Shown: piece after piece, positions 53,494 to 63,179 of the stretch
How positions within the stretch are numbered: the first letter of the stretch is position 1
Layout of the letters: each line of letters starts with the position of its first letter
Translations under genes and position numbers: made by a program
Notes under the pieces: model-generated
What the model saw: the letters and a program-made list of their open reading frames with translations, nothing else
Told to the model about the DNA's origin: nothing
Database searches by the model: none
NCBI GenBank assembly: GCA_001949185.1
Contig: BDGG01000001.1
Location: 1,546,263-1,610,262 of the forward strand
Direction of reading: 5' to 3'
Length of the DNA: 64,000 bases
From: Ramazzottius varieornatus
Lineage: Eukaryota > Tardigrada > Eutardigrada > Parachela > Ramazzottiidae

Positions 53494-55215
53494 CTAGACG
53501 GTCTGAGATTCGAAAGAGTACCGGTTAGGCCGCGGAGATCGTGAGAAGCCCATGCGACGGCGGACAATTTCGTGCGAAGGACTTGCGGGTGGAGTTGAGC
53601 GACGTAGGATGCAGAATGAGCGACGAGTTCGAGTGAACAGCAGCAGAGTAAGCTTCACCCCTTTCAGAAAGACAACGACAACAGAGAAAAAGATGAAACT
53701 TAGAACTAGCGAGACGATCCACTTTAGTTTCGCAGACCATGCCTAAAGAAGGAAAAACAGGAAGACAGAAGTTCAAAGATGGAGCAGAAGCTGGAAGAAC
53801 GTACTCGCAAAACAATGCTTCACAGCGTATTCGACAGCGAAAAGAATAGATCGCTGAGTTCGAAAAGCCCTACCTTTAACTTGAAGAACCCCGATCTGTT
53901 TTGCTCAATCGGTTGGTCTCTAATTTTGAAGTAAGTCTCGAAGTTCTTGGCGGGAAACGCTCCCTGCAGGAGGGCTTTGTCTTCCACCTTCCGCCCAACG
54001 TCCGCTTGCTGCAGTTCGTCGGCCAAGCTGAGATCCAACTCGTTCACGTCCGTTCCTGGCTCTTCTTTCCTATAGGAAAAATGTTTGTGGGTGTAGAGCG
54101 ACGAGTTCGAGTTATTCAAGATTATGGAGTTCGAGTTATTCAAGATTATCTGACTTACATGTTGCAGTCGAGGTGAGTGATTGCATCTGAGAGACCTTCT
54201 TTCATCTCGGATAACCAGACAAGTTTGCTGGCTTTAACCTTCAGCTTGTCCTGAATATCCTGGATGTTACTGGTCGTGGGCGGGAACTCAGTCTGCACCG
54301 AGGCATGGCTGAACGACGTCGACGACTTCACCACCGGAGGATTCCCTGAACTCTTGGCTTCTTCCACCAGCTGGTCAGACTTCATCAAAGCCTTCTGCAA
54401 CCCCTCCAGATTCTTCTCTAGCTCTGCCACTTGACTCTTGTACTTTGGAGCCAGGTGTTCGTAGCGTTGGTTCGAGTCTTGCAGCTCGATGATGTCCGAG
54501 ACGAGCTGCTGGTTTCGAGCGCGCAAGCTGTTATTGGCGGCCTCCAAAGTCTTAGCACAAGCTTTATGGACCTCCATTTCTTTGTCATGCTCCTTCTCCA
54601 TACTTAATACCACCTGAAAAAGACAAGGATATAGCAAAGCTTTACTCACCAGTTGACGAAGCACACTCGACCGGGAGGAGAGCAGCAATTTCATGAACAA
54701 ACCGGGAGCTCGGCAAGATCGTATTTTCAAGTAGCGCACGTTATCAGCCGTTAATACTGGAAGCGTGCGCCACTGGAGAAAATAGCCTTGTCGAGTTCTT
54801 TTGCCGAGCGAAAGCCACTCTACATGGGCCCTGTAAAGTGGCTTTGACCGAGCTCGCAATTATGCGTCTTCTTCCTGCAAGTATGAACAAACAAACCACG
54901 CGAAGCAAGTTCTGAGTTGAACTAAAATCGTACCTTTTCGTGATTGTCTTTGAGGCTTCGCAGCTCATCTCGCAAGTCCCCATTCCTCTCCAGATATTCC
55001 TCCACCTGTTGACACAGCTCTGAGATCCGCTCGCGATTCTCATCCAGCTCGCTGGCCATGTTAGATGCTTGTAGAAACAGTTTCTCCACCACGGCAGCCA
55101 GCTTGCCTATAGCTTGTCCATCCATACCATTCTGGTCCAGAGAACGAAAGGATCGCATGATATCCAACGCGATTCCCGCCAGCTCGTCCTGGACGTTCAA
55201 TCGACCTTCATCCAT
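53494..55215 (-). CDS. Tail-anchored coiled-coil protein, 393 aa, four exons
   Basis: Exons 55215-54934, 54613-54159, 54069-53874 and 53742-53494 join in phase to 394 codons. Residues about 35-185 are heptad-rich (SELCQQVEEYLERNGDLRDEL, EAANNSLRARNQQLVSDI). A Ser/Thr linker and a Leu/Asp-rich segment follow. The last exon starts with WSAKLKWIVSLVLSFIFFSV, a single membrane segment at about 314-336, followed by an Arg-rich tail of about 58 residues. This suggests an organelle or ER/nuclear-envelope anchored scaffold. The N-terminal pattern recalls RILP/JIP-type RH1 regions, but only weakly. The TM exon overlaps an unrelated open frame that must not be taken for the gene. Confidence 0.7.
54103..54150. 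repeat. 24-bp tandem duplication in an intron
   Basis: GAGTTCGAGTTATTCAAGAT followed by TATG, repeated at once with one change at the last base. It lies in the short intron between exons 54613-54159 and 54069-53874, next to the donor. Confidence 0.85.
54703..54810. repeat. Nested-palindrome element in the tail-anchored gene
   Basis: Core CAAGTAGCGCACG and GCGTGCGCCACTGG; outer arms GGGAGCTCGGCAAGA and TCGAGTTCTTTTGCCGAGC are clearly complementary. It lies in the 320-bp first intron. Confidence 0.85.
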
Positions 55216-56093
55216 CTTTCCAGAACTCTATAAACGATTGCAAAGGATGATAGCACGAACTGAATAGTGTTCTGATGATAGTTTTCCCCCGCGGGAAAAA
55301 ACAACGAAGCCCAATGTCCAGATGTTGCAGTCTTCTGGCCTCCTCTCATCAATGCGCTCAATCAAAGTAAGCAGAGTGTTTTGCTCCGTTCAACAGTTGG
55401 AGTACTGCAGGTCCTACCGCAGCATTCATTGGTAGTGTGAACTCGCCCTACGGCACGAATCACGACGTAGGCAAAAGTAGTCTGACCAGCGGTCGGTTCT
55501 ACGTCATACTGTACATAAGCTGCTCCTCAACGCTGGGTAAGACCGTGGATTCGCAATCATGATTTTCCATAATTTAATCGGTTTAAGCAACAGGAAAAAC
55601 AAACACAAGCGATTAGTAATCTAGAGTCGCAAAATGCAGATCTTATCGTGCTGTCAGAGACAGAAGCAAACAACACTGCACAAACAAGGTAGATGAGAAA
55701 AAAGAGTATAGACTAGGGTTATTTGGTGGAGGATTGGGAATGGAAATCCCTTAGCTTTAGGATGCGCTCATTCAGTCAACAATACAGCATTTGCCCGAAA
55801 TCAACGGCTACTGCTAACGCGGAGAGCCACAACGAGGAAAACTGAGAAGGAGCAAAGGTTGAGGAAGAGGCTTAACACTTGGGAAAACGACAAGGGAAAA
55901 AGACCAAAAAGTGTGGGCGTCGACAAATGGCCGAGCCAGATTTAAGAAAGAACCCACAAATGGGTTCTTCTAGGGAGAAATTACAAAATAAAAGAGACTA
56001 CCGTAAAAACTGTAACCGACAAGGAAGTAAAACACCAACGTATATTGGACCACCAGGGACGATTCTTTTCTGTCTTATTGGACGAGAAGCACC
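55216..56093. other. Intergenic stretch between RBFOX and the tail-anchored gene
   Basis: About 880 bp between two minus-strand genes, presumably the RBFOX 3' UTR and the next promoter. No ORF or repeat was recognised. Confidence 0.4.
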
Positions 56094-59000
56094 TCACAAC
56101 AGCTCGGCACAAGCGCGACCCCTGCACAGAAACTTGCCGTGATAGTGAGCCACCGGTTCTTCCTTGGGAGTATCACTGATGATTCCGAACAGACCAACAT
56201 CTTGAGTCGCGCCCAAGTTCAAATCACCACTACAGAGAACGAATGTTGAAGAAAAAGGCAAACACTCAGATGATATTGACAGCTTTCAGCTTTCAAAACC
56301 AGGAGCTCGGCAGACAAAGGCGGCCAGACCGCTTTCCCGAGTGACGCATGTTCTCAACTTCATCGGCTGAGAGCGTGCGCATCTTCGATCGAGTTTGTTT
56401 GCTTAGCACCAATTCCCATTTGAATTTTTCGTACAATATCGCGGGGAATGTCACTAACCTGCTGTGAGCGATCTCCCAGCCAGAGTCAACACTACAAACA
56501 GATAGAATCATCAGTAATAAGACTTACACGTTTTTGGCCTGAAAAAAACCAAATTATTTTCAAAGCAGGGATACTTTCCAATGGAGGAAGATACCTGTCT
56601 TGAGCGTCTCGAGTGATTCCTAACCCCGAGTAGGAACTGCAAAACATACCAAGGTATTTCCTCATGAACGGGGCCGACGTGTACCTGAAAGCTGCAAAAG
56701 CAAACTTATACCTGAATGGGTATCCTTCAGTACGATTCGCAGCTGTGCGAACATCGTTCTCAACACCCTCCCAATGTGACATGGTAGGCCAAGCTGCCGC
56801 GTCCGAAGCCGAAGACGACGCCGTCGTGCGGCTTGACGCCATGTTGGACATGTTCAGCGCGCTTGAGCTTCCGGGTGAGGACCAAGTGATGGTTGCCGAA
56901 GAACCACCGTCGCCAAAGACTGCACCATCCGCACTTCTTCTACGTCCTTTCATAGCGTAAGCAGCGTAGGGATTCACGTAAGGACCTTGGTCCACGTCCG
57001 AATCCAGCTCAAACTTCAGAAGAACAAAGAACCAATCTTCAAGAGTTTTCATTTATCTCAGTTTGAAATACTTTCCAGAACTAACTCATCATAGCACTGC
57101 AAAATATTTTTGATGGGTGTTCCTAAACGATTTTTCGATAAACTGTGATCTCTAGATTTGGGCAGCTGGGCAGAAGAAAACAACTCTAGAAACAGTTCTC
57201 TCAAGTGGCGCGTTTTTCGGAAGTTATTGGCTGAAGGCGTGCGTCACTTGGAACTATAAAGTTTGTCTAATTTCGATAATATTCGAACTAAAATTACTCT
57301 AGTCTTACCGATAAGGATTCCGAAGTTGCCCGACCACGATGAGTTCCAGAAGCTCCGCTGGGACTTGCCTGAGGACGGTAGGGAGGGTTGCAGAACACTC
57401 GCCAGTCAGGGACTGGTCCCGGCTGAGGAGTGCTAGTCGGGGTGCTACGATCGCTAGAGAAGCTCTCGTTGGCGCTTCCGTAGTCAACCAATCTGGTAAA
57501 ACCCAGATCACGAAGCCGACTGGCTAACGCATTAGCTTCTCGAATCATCTTCACATCTTCAGAAACAAATTCAGAAAGCCCTATCAACCTTCATCGGAAA
57601 ACCAAACAGGAGCGAAAGCTGAAAACCTTTCCCGAAAAACTTTCCAACTTACGATTTTGCGCTGGACTTGGCTTCGCAGTAGCATCATTCACCTAGAAGT
57701 CAGAAGGGCGGCTCATTATTCGTTCTCGAAGGTCAACATAGTCTGTCGGAACCTCGCCAGACTGTGTTAGAGCGACCGGGAGCTCGACAAAAGAACTCGA
57801 GCACATCGTTTTCTCACTTGGCGCGCACTTTCAGTACTGTTATAATGTGAGCGTGCGCCACATGGGAAAATCGGTTCTGTGGGTCTGTCCGTCAGGTGGC
57901 GCACGAAGACAGTGTGATTGGCCAAAAGCGTGCGCCAGCTCGAGAAAAGGGTCCAATTCGTTTGCCGATCACCCGATTACTTTTATTCTGTATTCTGTTT
58001 TGTTGTTCCATTTTCCGGATTTCAAAAGGTGATTTCGTACCTCAATCTGTCGTCCTTCCACCACTTTATGATGAAGGTCGTGCTTGGCGCGAACCGCCGC
58101 ACTTCCACGCTTCATCGTAACGAAGCCAAAACCCTACGAAGGAAAAACACGCCAGCCGTTATCTAACACGCCTAAATCCCACAGAAAACATGATCTGTCG
58201 CCTGTCTGGATATTTGTCGCCATCAAATGGTGCATGAAGTCGCTTATCACTGACTGTCAAAGTACACTAATTGCCACATCTGACAAGCAGCGATACATAA
58301 AAGTTGCGATATGATAACTGCACCAACCTTCGACCCGCGATCGTTGAAGATTATCTCGCGCTCTTGCACTTCGCCATATTCCTGCAACGAAAACCAAAAC
58401 AAGCACATTAAGCAGAGGATACATTTTCTAATCTACTCGATACAAGAGCTTGTCAGACATAGGAGATTAATTTCACCGTACCTCGAAGAGACGACCCAAC
58501 TCGTTCTCGCGCCAACGGAAGGGAATGTTGCTGACATGCAGTCTCTTCGGCGGGTCGTTGGGATCGTGGCTCCCCTCTTGGACCGTGTTCGGTTGAATCA
58601 GCCTTGAGCGAGCTCCGTAGCTGCTTGGGACGGAATGGCCAGTGGCGAAAGGGTTTCGCGAGGAAGGTGTGCCAACGTTGCCCATCAAGAAACTTCCCTA
58701 CAACAAACGAAAATTTTCAGTTTTGATCGCGTGGAAGAAACATATTTCTTAGCTTGAAATCTGCAGCTTTAACATTCTGCTTTAAGTTAGAAATAAGAGG
58801 CCCCAAGAGCCGGAACCATCTGCGGTCTTCAGTGCTACAAGAGAAATTTCTGACTTTTCTGCCACCAACTGCTTCATCCGAACCTTCAACTTATCCCATG
58901 GTTGGATTCTCCCCCAAAAGATCTCAAAGTATTCCCTAAAGCTGCGTCATTGAACGTATAAAGTAGTGCAAAAAGAAACTTGGAGAGTCTAACCCCAGAG

Positions 59001-59375
59001 AGAGAAGGAAACAGACAACGCAACAGGTGGTCATCTAGACTGGTCCCATTTACCACCAGATCCTCACAGTCTAACATTGATTGACTGATTGATGATTATC
59101 CAAAGGCGGAAATACTCCACTTGTTCTGCCTTCGTCCAAAGGTCGGTGCTTACCTCGGGAGAAGCGTTGCGGGCAGTAGCTTGGTGGACACCATTGAGGC
59201 CAAAGACGGGATCAGGATCGTTGAACAAGCCCCGGCTGGAAGTAGAGCTGCCTTGAGAAGAGCTGTAGCCTGTAGAAGGCCAGTAGGATCCGGACGATGT
59301 TGCGCTGCTCCACGGGTCGACTTGTCCACGACCTGTTCCGGCCACAATGTCCATGGCCGAGCTTCGCATCTGCAT
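56094..59375 (-). CDS. RBFOX: RBFOX-family RNA-binding splicing factor, 461 aa, ten exons
   Basis: RBFOX proteins bind (U)GCAUG and control alternative splicing. Exons: 59375-59154, 58697-58482, 58381-58328, 58133-58041, 57692-57653, 57556-57309, 57013-56712, 56636-56595, 56491-56459, 56229-56094; 462 codons in phase. The single RRM has RNP2 in PKRLHVSNIPFRW (human KRLHVSNIPFRF), EIIFNDRGSK, RNP1 GFGFVTM, and VVEGRQIEVNDATAK (human IVEGRKIEVNNATAR). The RNP1 last residue is Met instead of Phe; the two RNA-contacting Phe residues remain. The C-terminal region is Ser/Ala/Gly-rich with YVNPYAAYAMKGRRR. It ends in a 42-nt and a 33-nt micro-exon and a terminal exon, all spliced at phase 2 and so skippable without a frame change. 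The start is the first in-frame ATG of exon 1; an upstream exon is possible. Confidence 0.9.
56301..56405. repeat. Nested-palindrome element in the last RBFOX intron
   Basis: Outer arm GGAGCTCGGCAGACAAAG on the left and GAGTTTGTTTGC on the right; core GAGTGACGCATG / GAGCGTGCGCATC with loop CATCGGCTGA. Confidence 0.8.
57160..57272. repeat. Nested-palindrome element in an RBFOX intron
   Basis: Core CTCAAGTGGCGCG / GGCGTGCGTCACTTGG around TTATTGGCTGAA; the right outer arm AAAGTTTGTCT is recognisable. It lies in the intron 57014-57308. Confidence 0.8.
57778..57970. repeat. Double-core nested palindrome in an RBFOX intron
   Basis: Cores 57812-57865 (ACTTGGCGCGCAC / GCGTGCGCCACATG) and 57892-57940 (CAGGTGGCGCACG / GCGTGCGCCAGCTCG) lie between one left outer arm (GGGAGCTCGACAAAAG) and one right outer arm (ATTCGTTTGCCGATC). 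Same architecture as 45313-45490 but with both loops in the same direction. Confidence 0.8.
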
Positions 59376-59931
59376 GACCGATAGCTCGAGGAGTAGTAAC
59401 CTGCAGCGAAACAACAACAACAGCTCAGAAGTTAATCGACAGTAAGAATTCAAACAAGATGTCCGCGATCGTCTTTATGATGGCGCGCGAAAAAGCAATC
59501 TTATCGGATGAGTGAAGAAACCCTTCGCAGCTTTGCACGTTGTTCGTCTGTTGTCTGTTCGCTCTTCGTCTAGATCTGTTACGTCAGCGATGTTTTCATC
59601 CATTGATGCGTCAACAGGGTATCGACAATGGGAACAGGTAGAAGAGGGTGGGGCCATTGGGTCAGAAACAATAGCCATTGGGAGGCTGGTGGCTCGTTGG
59701 ATTAGTCACGGAAGTACGAGGGCACGGGAAGTACGTACCACGCCCTGTCCACACGCTGGACATGCGGCAAGCCGCCACAACCACTTGTTACGCTGGGCTA
59801 GGTCGCTTCGAAAATCACCCTTCCTGGTTGTGTTCGATCTGGTGCGTCGATACACCACAGTGGTATTAAATGGCGATACAGCTGATCGGATCATTAAGAC
59901 TTAGAGTACACGTGCCTGGCCTAAATGTGGG
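59376..59931. other. Upstream region of RBFOX up to the assembly gap
   Basis: No supported gene. It could contain a non-coding or additional 5' exon of RBFOX, since the acceptor at 59401-59402 (TTTCGCTGCAG on the minus strand) implies an upstream exon. Confidence 0.4.
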
Positions 59932-59981
59932 NNNNNNNNNNNNNNNNNNNNNNNNNNNNNNNNNNNNNNNNNNNNNNNNNN
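59932..59981. other. Assembly gap of 50 N
   Basis: Run of N, probably a scaffold gap of arbitrary length. The body of the LINE whose 3' end follows is likely collapsed or missing here. Confidence 0.99.
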
Positions 59982-60940
59982 AACCAAAAGTTACAACTTC
60001 AACGGAGAAGCCATTCCAACTGAAGAAGAAGCTGAGTGCCTGGGGGTGACGTTCTCGAGGCGCTTAGACTGGACCGGACAAGTGGACAAGGTGGTGGCCA
60101 AGTGCAGAAAGAGACTGTACGCTATCAAAACCTTTTTCCCTCGGCGCTTTGGTATGGTGAAACAACTGCTGTACAAGAGCATCGTCAGATCGGTGTTGGA
60201 CTACGCGTCATCGTCGTGGCACAGCACGGGAAAAGGTCTGCAAAAGAAGCTCGCAAAAAAACAGAAGTTCCTACAGACTATTCGCTTGGGCTGTCTGGAA
60301 GGGAACGAGAGGCATGACGTGGACTTCGCGCAGTACAGAGAACATTTGGCTGAAGTAGAGTGGCATCCGCTGTGGCAGAGAAGGCTGGAAGGTATTTTAC
60401 TGAACGCTTTCAAGATCTGGAAAGGAATGTTTGCAGGTGGCGAGCTCATCATGAAGAGAGACATGCCAGGAAGGACAACAAGAAGTCAGTCCAAAGAATT
60501 TCTTCTGTCGCCTGTAAGCTTTGCTTCCGCGTCATGTAAACTTTAGATTCTACCGCAGCTTCTTTTGCCTACGCGGCCGCAGAAATTTTGAAAGATCCCG
60601 TCTTTTGCCCTAGGCCTGGTCAACTGTTATCTGTTGGCAGCTTTAAGAACTATCTGTCGGGTTTTAAATTTTCAAATTTAAAATGGTGCAAGGACTTTGT
60701 CGATCGTTTGCTGGTTGTTTAAATTGTTTTGCTGTACTTTTGTATGGCTCTCTTTTTCCTACGGCTTTCTTGCCACCATTTTTCCAATTTGTCCCCTAAG
60801 CGCTATGCCTGGCCAAGCAGTCGGATAGATAAAGGTTATTATAACTTTGGAACAACAAAACGATAAGAACCTAACGATAAGAATGACTGCGGAATCCTAA
60901 CGATAAGAACCTAACGATAAGAATGACTGCGGAATCAAAA
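59982..60940 (+). mobile_element. 3' end of a LINE (non-LTR retrotransposon), truncated by the gap
   Basis: An open frame from just after the gap to the stop at 60546 encodes the C-terminal part of a LINE reverse-transcriptase polyprotein. The typical block AECLGVTFSRRLDW is followed by LYKSIVRSVLDYASSSW and a basic tail; this is the post-catalytic thumb region. The catalytic part is missing at the gap. About 390 bp of 3' UTR-like sequence follow, ending in a 40-bp tandem duplication. The clade is not determined. Confidence 0.8.
60857..60936. repeat. 40-bp tandem duplication built from CTAACGATAAGAA units
   Basis: Two adjacent units of about 40 bp (each containing CTAACGATAAGAA and ending GACTGCGGAATC) lie at the probable LINE 3' terminus. 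Short 3' repeats are typical of several LINE clades. Confidence 0.75.
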
Positions 60941-61005
60941 GAGTTAACCTGGTAAAAGACAGCGAACGAAACATCGAAGAAAAATGGGGAAGTAGCCCAT
61001 TCAGA

Positions 61006-63179
61006 TCATGACGTCATGTCTTCATGCATGGTTACTTCAGAGGTTTCCGGGTACTTCTCAGGCTCTGCGTTTTGCTCATCTTGGAATTCTACTGCATCTG
61101 GGTCCGCTCCGAATCCTTCGCCAGCTGGGGAAGATGGTGTGGCATCCTCCCCGGTTTTTTTCTTACGCGACCTGTCGGAGCTCGCTTTCCGCTTGACACC
61201 CGTCACCGCCGTTTCCGTCCCGTCACTCATGGCATTGACGTTAATATCCACGGCATCATCTTCATCGTCCGTCATGTGCTCTTCTTGATTATTCTGCTTC
61301 TCTAGTCGGTGTTGCTTGCAAACTTCACACGTATCGAGCTATCAATAAAAGAAAGCATAAATGGGAGCTCGGTAAACAAACTCGCCATGATCATTTTCCC
61401 CGGTGGCGCACGGTCTCAGCGTTATTGTCTGAAAGCGTGCGCCAGTTCGGGAAGTTTTCAGAGTCTCTTCTCGTAACCTACCACTTTGTTAACGTCCTGG
61501 AACATTCCTTTCCAGTAGTACTTGTCCCGAATTATTCCCAGAAGACCATCTCTTCGTCGATGATCCACACTGAAAGACAAAAGGACTGGTAGAGACCACT
61601 AGTCTGTCATACGACTGCAAGTCTCTCGGAAGGGGTCTCACATGTGGGCTTCCCAGATGATGTTCATCCGGCGAGCTCGGTCTTCCACACATGGTATGAG
61701 GATACCCTTCTTTGTCTTGTAGAGCAAGACGCCGTCTTCGTCCAGCTGAAAGTCGTTGCATCGTTTCCTCAAGTTCCGTTTGGCGTTTGTGTTCCAGCCA
61801 GGAAAGTACTTCTTCTCGGCGAGGTACTGTCGGATAGCTTCGAGGGGAATTTCGTCGCGGTCTAGGTGCGCTTTCAGAGCGGGTATGCCCGTTTTCTGCA
61901 ACCCGAAAACCGCAGTGTTTGCTACAATTTTGTGGGACAGCTGCCATTGTCAATCGCCATCAGGGTTTCGGAGGATCTTACTGTATTTGGGAGATCGGCA
62001 GATAAAGTCAAATCACTTGTTTTCTCAAGTGGCGCACTTTTGCGGTGAAATTGGCCGAAAGCGTGCGCCACTTAAAAAACGAGCTCGTCAAGTTTGTCTG
62101 CCGAATTCGCGACTTGTATTTTTATCGGACCGAACTGGAATATTTTCTACCGGAGAAGTTCCTTCAGCACCAATATCGCCAGCCGTGACGCCAGCTTCCT
62201 CAGCTCCGTTTCCAACTAGATGAGGTGACAACATACATGGCAAGATTATGCCAGGATGAAAAGTGGAAGGCATCTAAAACAATACCAAAGGAATTCAACA
62301 GCATACCGGGTTCGCCTTCGGGTAGCGGATTGTAAACCGTTTCTTCTTGACTTTTCTTGTTCGAGTTCTTCTTCGACGTCCCAGCGCCACTTATAGAAGG
62401 GAAGAATGAGGGAACTGGATATCGCTCTGTTCTTGGCTGAGTGATAACTGCAAGAAAAGAAATCCGTGAAAGGAATAAGTGAAGACTCTCATGTGCCGCA
62501 TGACGTCACGTTAGGCTGAATAAGTGAGCAATTCTTGGCATGATGTCTCAGCTGGACAATGACGTCACAGTTAGATTAATCCAACCTGAACAGGTTCGGG
62601 TTGCACACTTACTTCCAGACTTTCGCTTCTTAATATTAGAGACGCTGACTGCTCCACTGAGTGTCTGGAAAATTACTGGCATGTGGGACCTAAGAAACAG
62701 AAAGACAATTAAACAAGAAGGCTCCTACACTCCATCTCGGATGAAATCAACGCGCCACGAAAAGATCCACCATCATTCCAATTTTTCACGTTTACCCCAT
62801 CTGACAAACGGAAATTAGTTTCTGGAAGAAGGCTTCCACGGAGGCATTACTGGTCCCGATGATCAGCGGTTCTCCCCTCAGCAGCTGTTTCCGAGTAGCC
62901 GGTCCCAAGACTATGCACATGTGTCCCTAAAAGATGGAATGAGACACAATTTCCGGGATAAAACAGTCGGAAAATGACTTGGAAATTCAGCAATATATTT
63001 CTTCAATCGTAGAGAAACGTTACCAGTTTTTCATCATCCAGAATTTGCATTCCAGGATTCACTTGAGTCCCATCTTGAGACCCTGCGGGGGTTGCTTCCG
63101 ATTCGGCTGTTGTTTCGTCTGTTCCAGCTGCAGCTCCATCTTGTTCGACCTGTCCACTTTTCGACTTGCCTTTGCTCAT
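61006..63179 (-). CDS. Protein with integrase-type H2C2 zinc-binding domain, 406 aa, eight exons
   Basis: Exons: 63179-63024, 62926-62796, 62689-62613, 62447-62307, 62273-62233, 61895-61642, 61569-61482, 61338-61006; 407 codons in phase. The N-terminus (MSKGKSKSGQVEQDG) and the C-terminus (KRKASSDRSRKKK, then an acidic tail) are charged and disordered. The middle has a retroelement-integrase look: AIRQYLAEKKYFPGW, KRCNDFQLDEDGVLLYK, then the H2C2 series IIWEAHM, VDHRRRDG, KYYWKGMFQDV, and DTCEVCKQ. This is the zinc-binding domain that precedes the catalytic core in Gypsy-type integrases. The core itself is absent, and eight introns with unrelated flanks argue for a host gene (GIN1-like exaptation), not a live element. 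The 41-nt exon donor (GTTGTC) is the weakest joint. Confidence 0.72.
61362..61476. repeat. Nested-palindrome element in the last intron of the H2C2 gene
   Basis: Outer left arm GGGAGCTCGGTAAACAAACT; core CGGTGGCGCACGG / GCGTGCGCCAGTTCGG around CAGCGTTATTGTCTGAAA. The right outer arm is lost. Confidence 0.8.
61990..62106. repeat. Best-preserved nested-palindrome element
   Basis: Left outer arm GAGATCGGCAGATAAAGTC and right outer arm GTCAAGTTTGTCTGCCGA; inner arms TCAAGTGGCGCAC (from 62024) and GTGCGCCACTT (to 62074), loop TTGGCCGAAAGC. It lies in the intron 61896-62232 of the H2C2 gene. Confidence 0.9.

Noticed and set aside
53525-53815. 96-codon minus-strand ORF as a separate gene
   Set aside because: It is another frame of the terminal TM exon of the tail-anchored protein; the frame fixed by the upstream exon's phase gives a clear membrane segment instead.
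61990-62106. Nested palindrome as a Rho-independent terminator or riboswitch
   Set aside because: Bacterial-type terminators are not expected in animal introns, there is no U tract after the stem, and the outer inverted arms and multi-copy nature point to a mobile or structural repeat.
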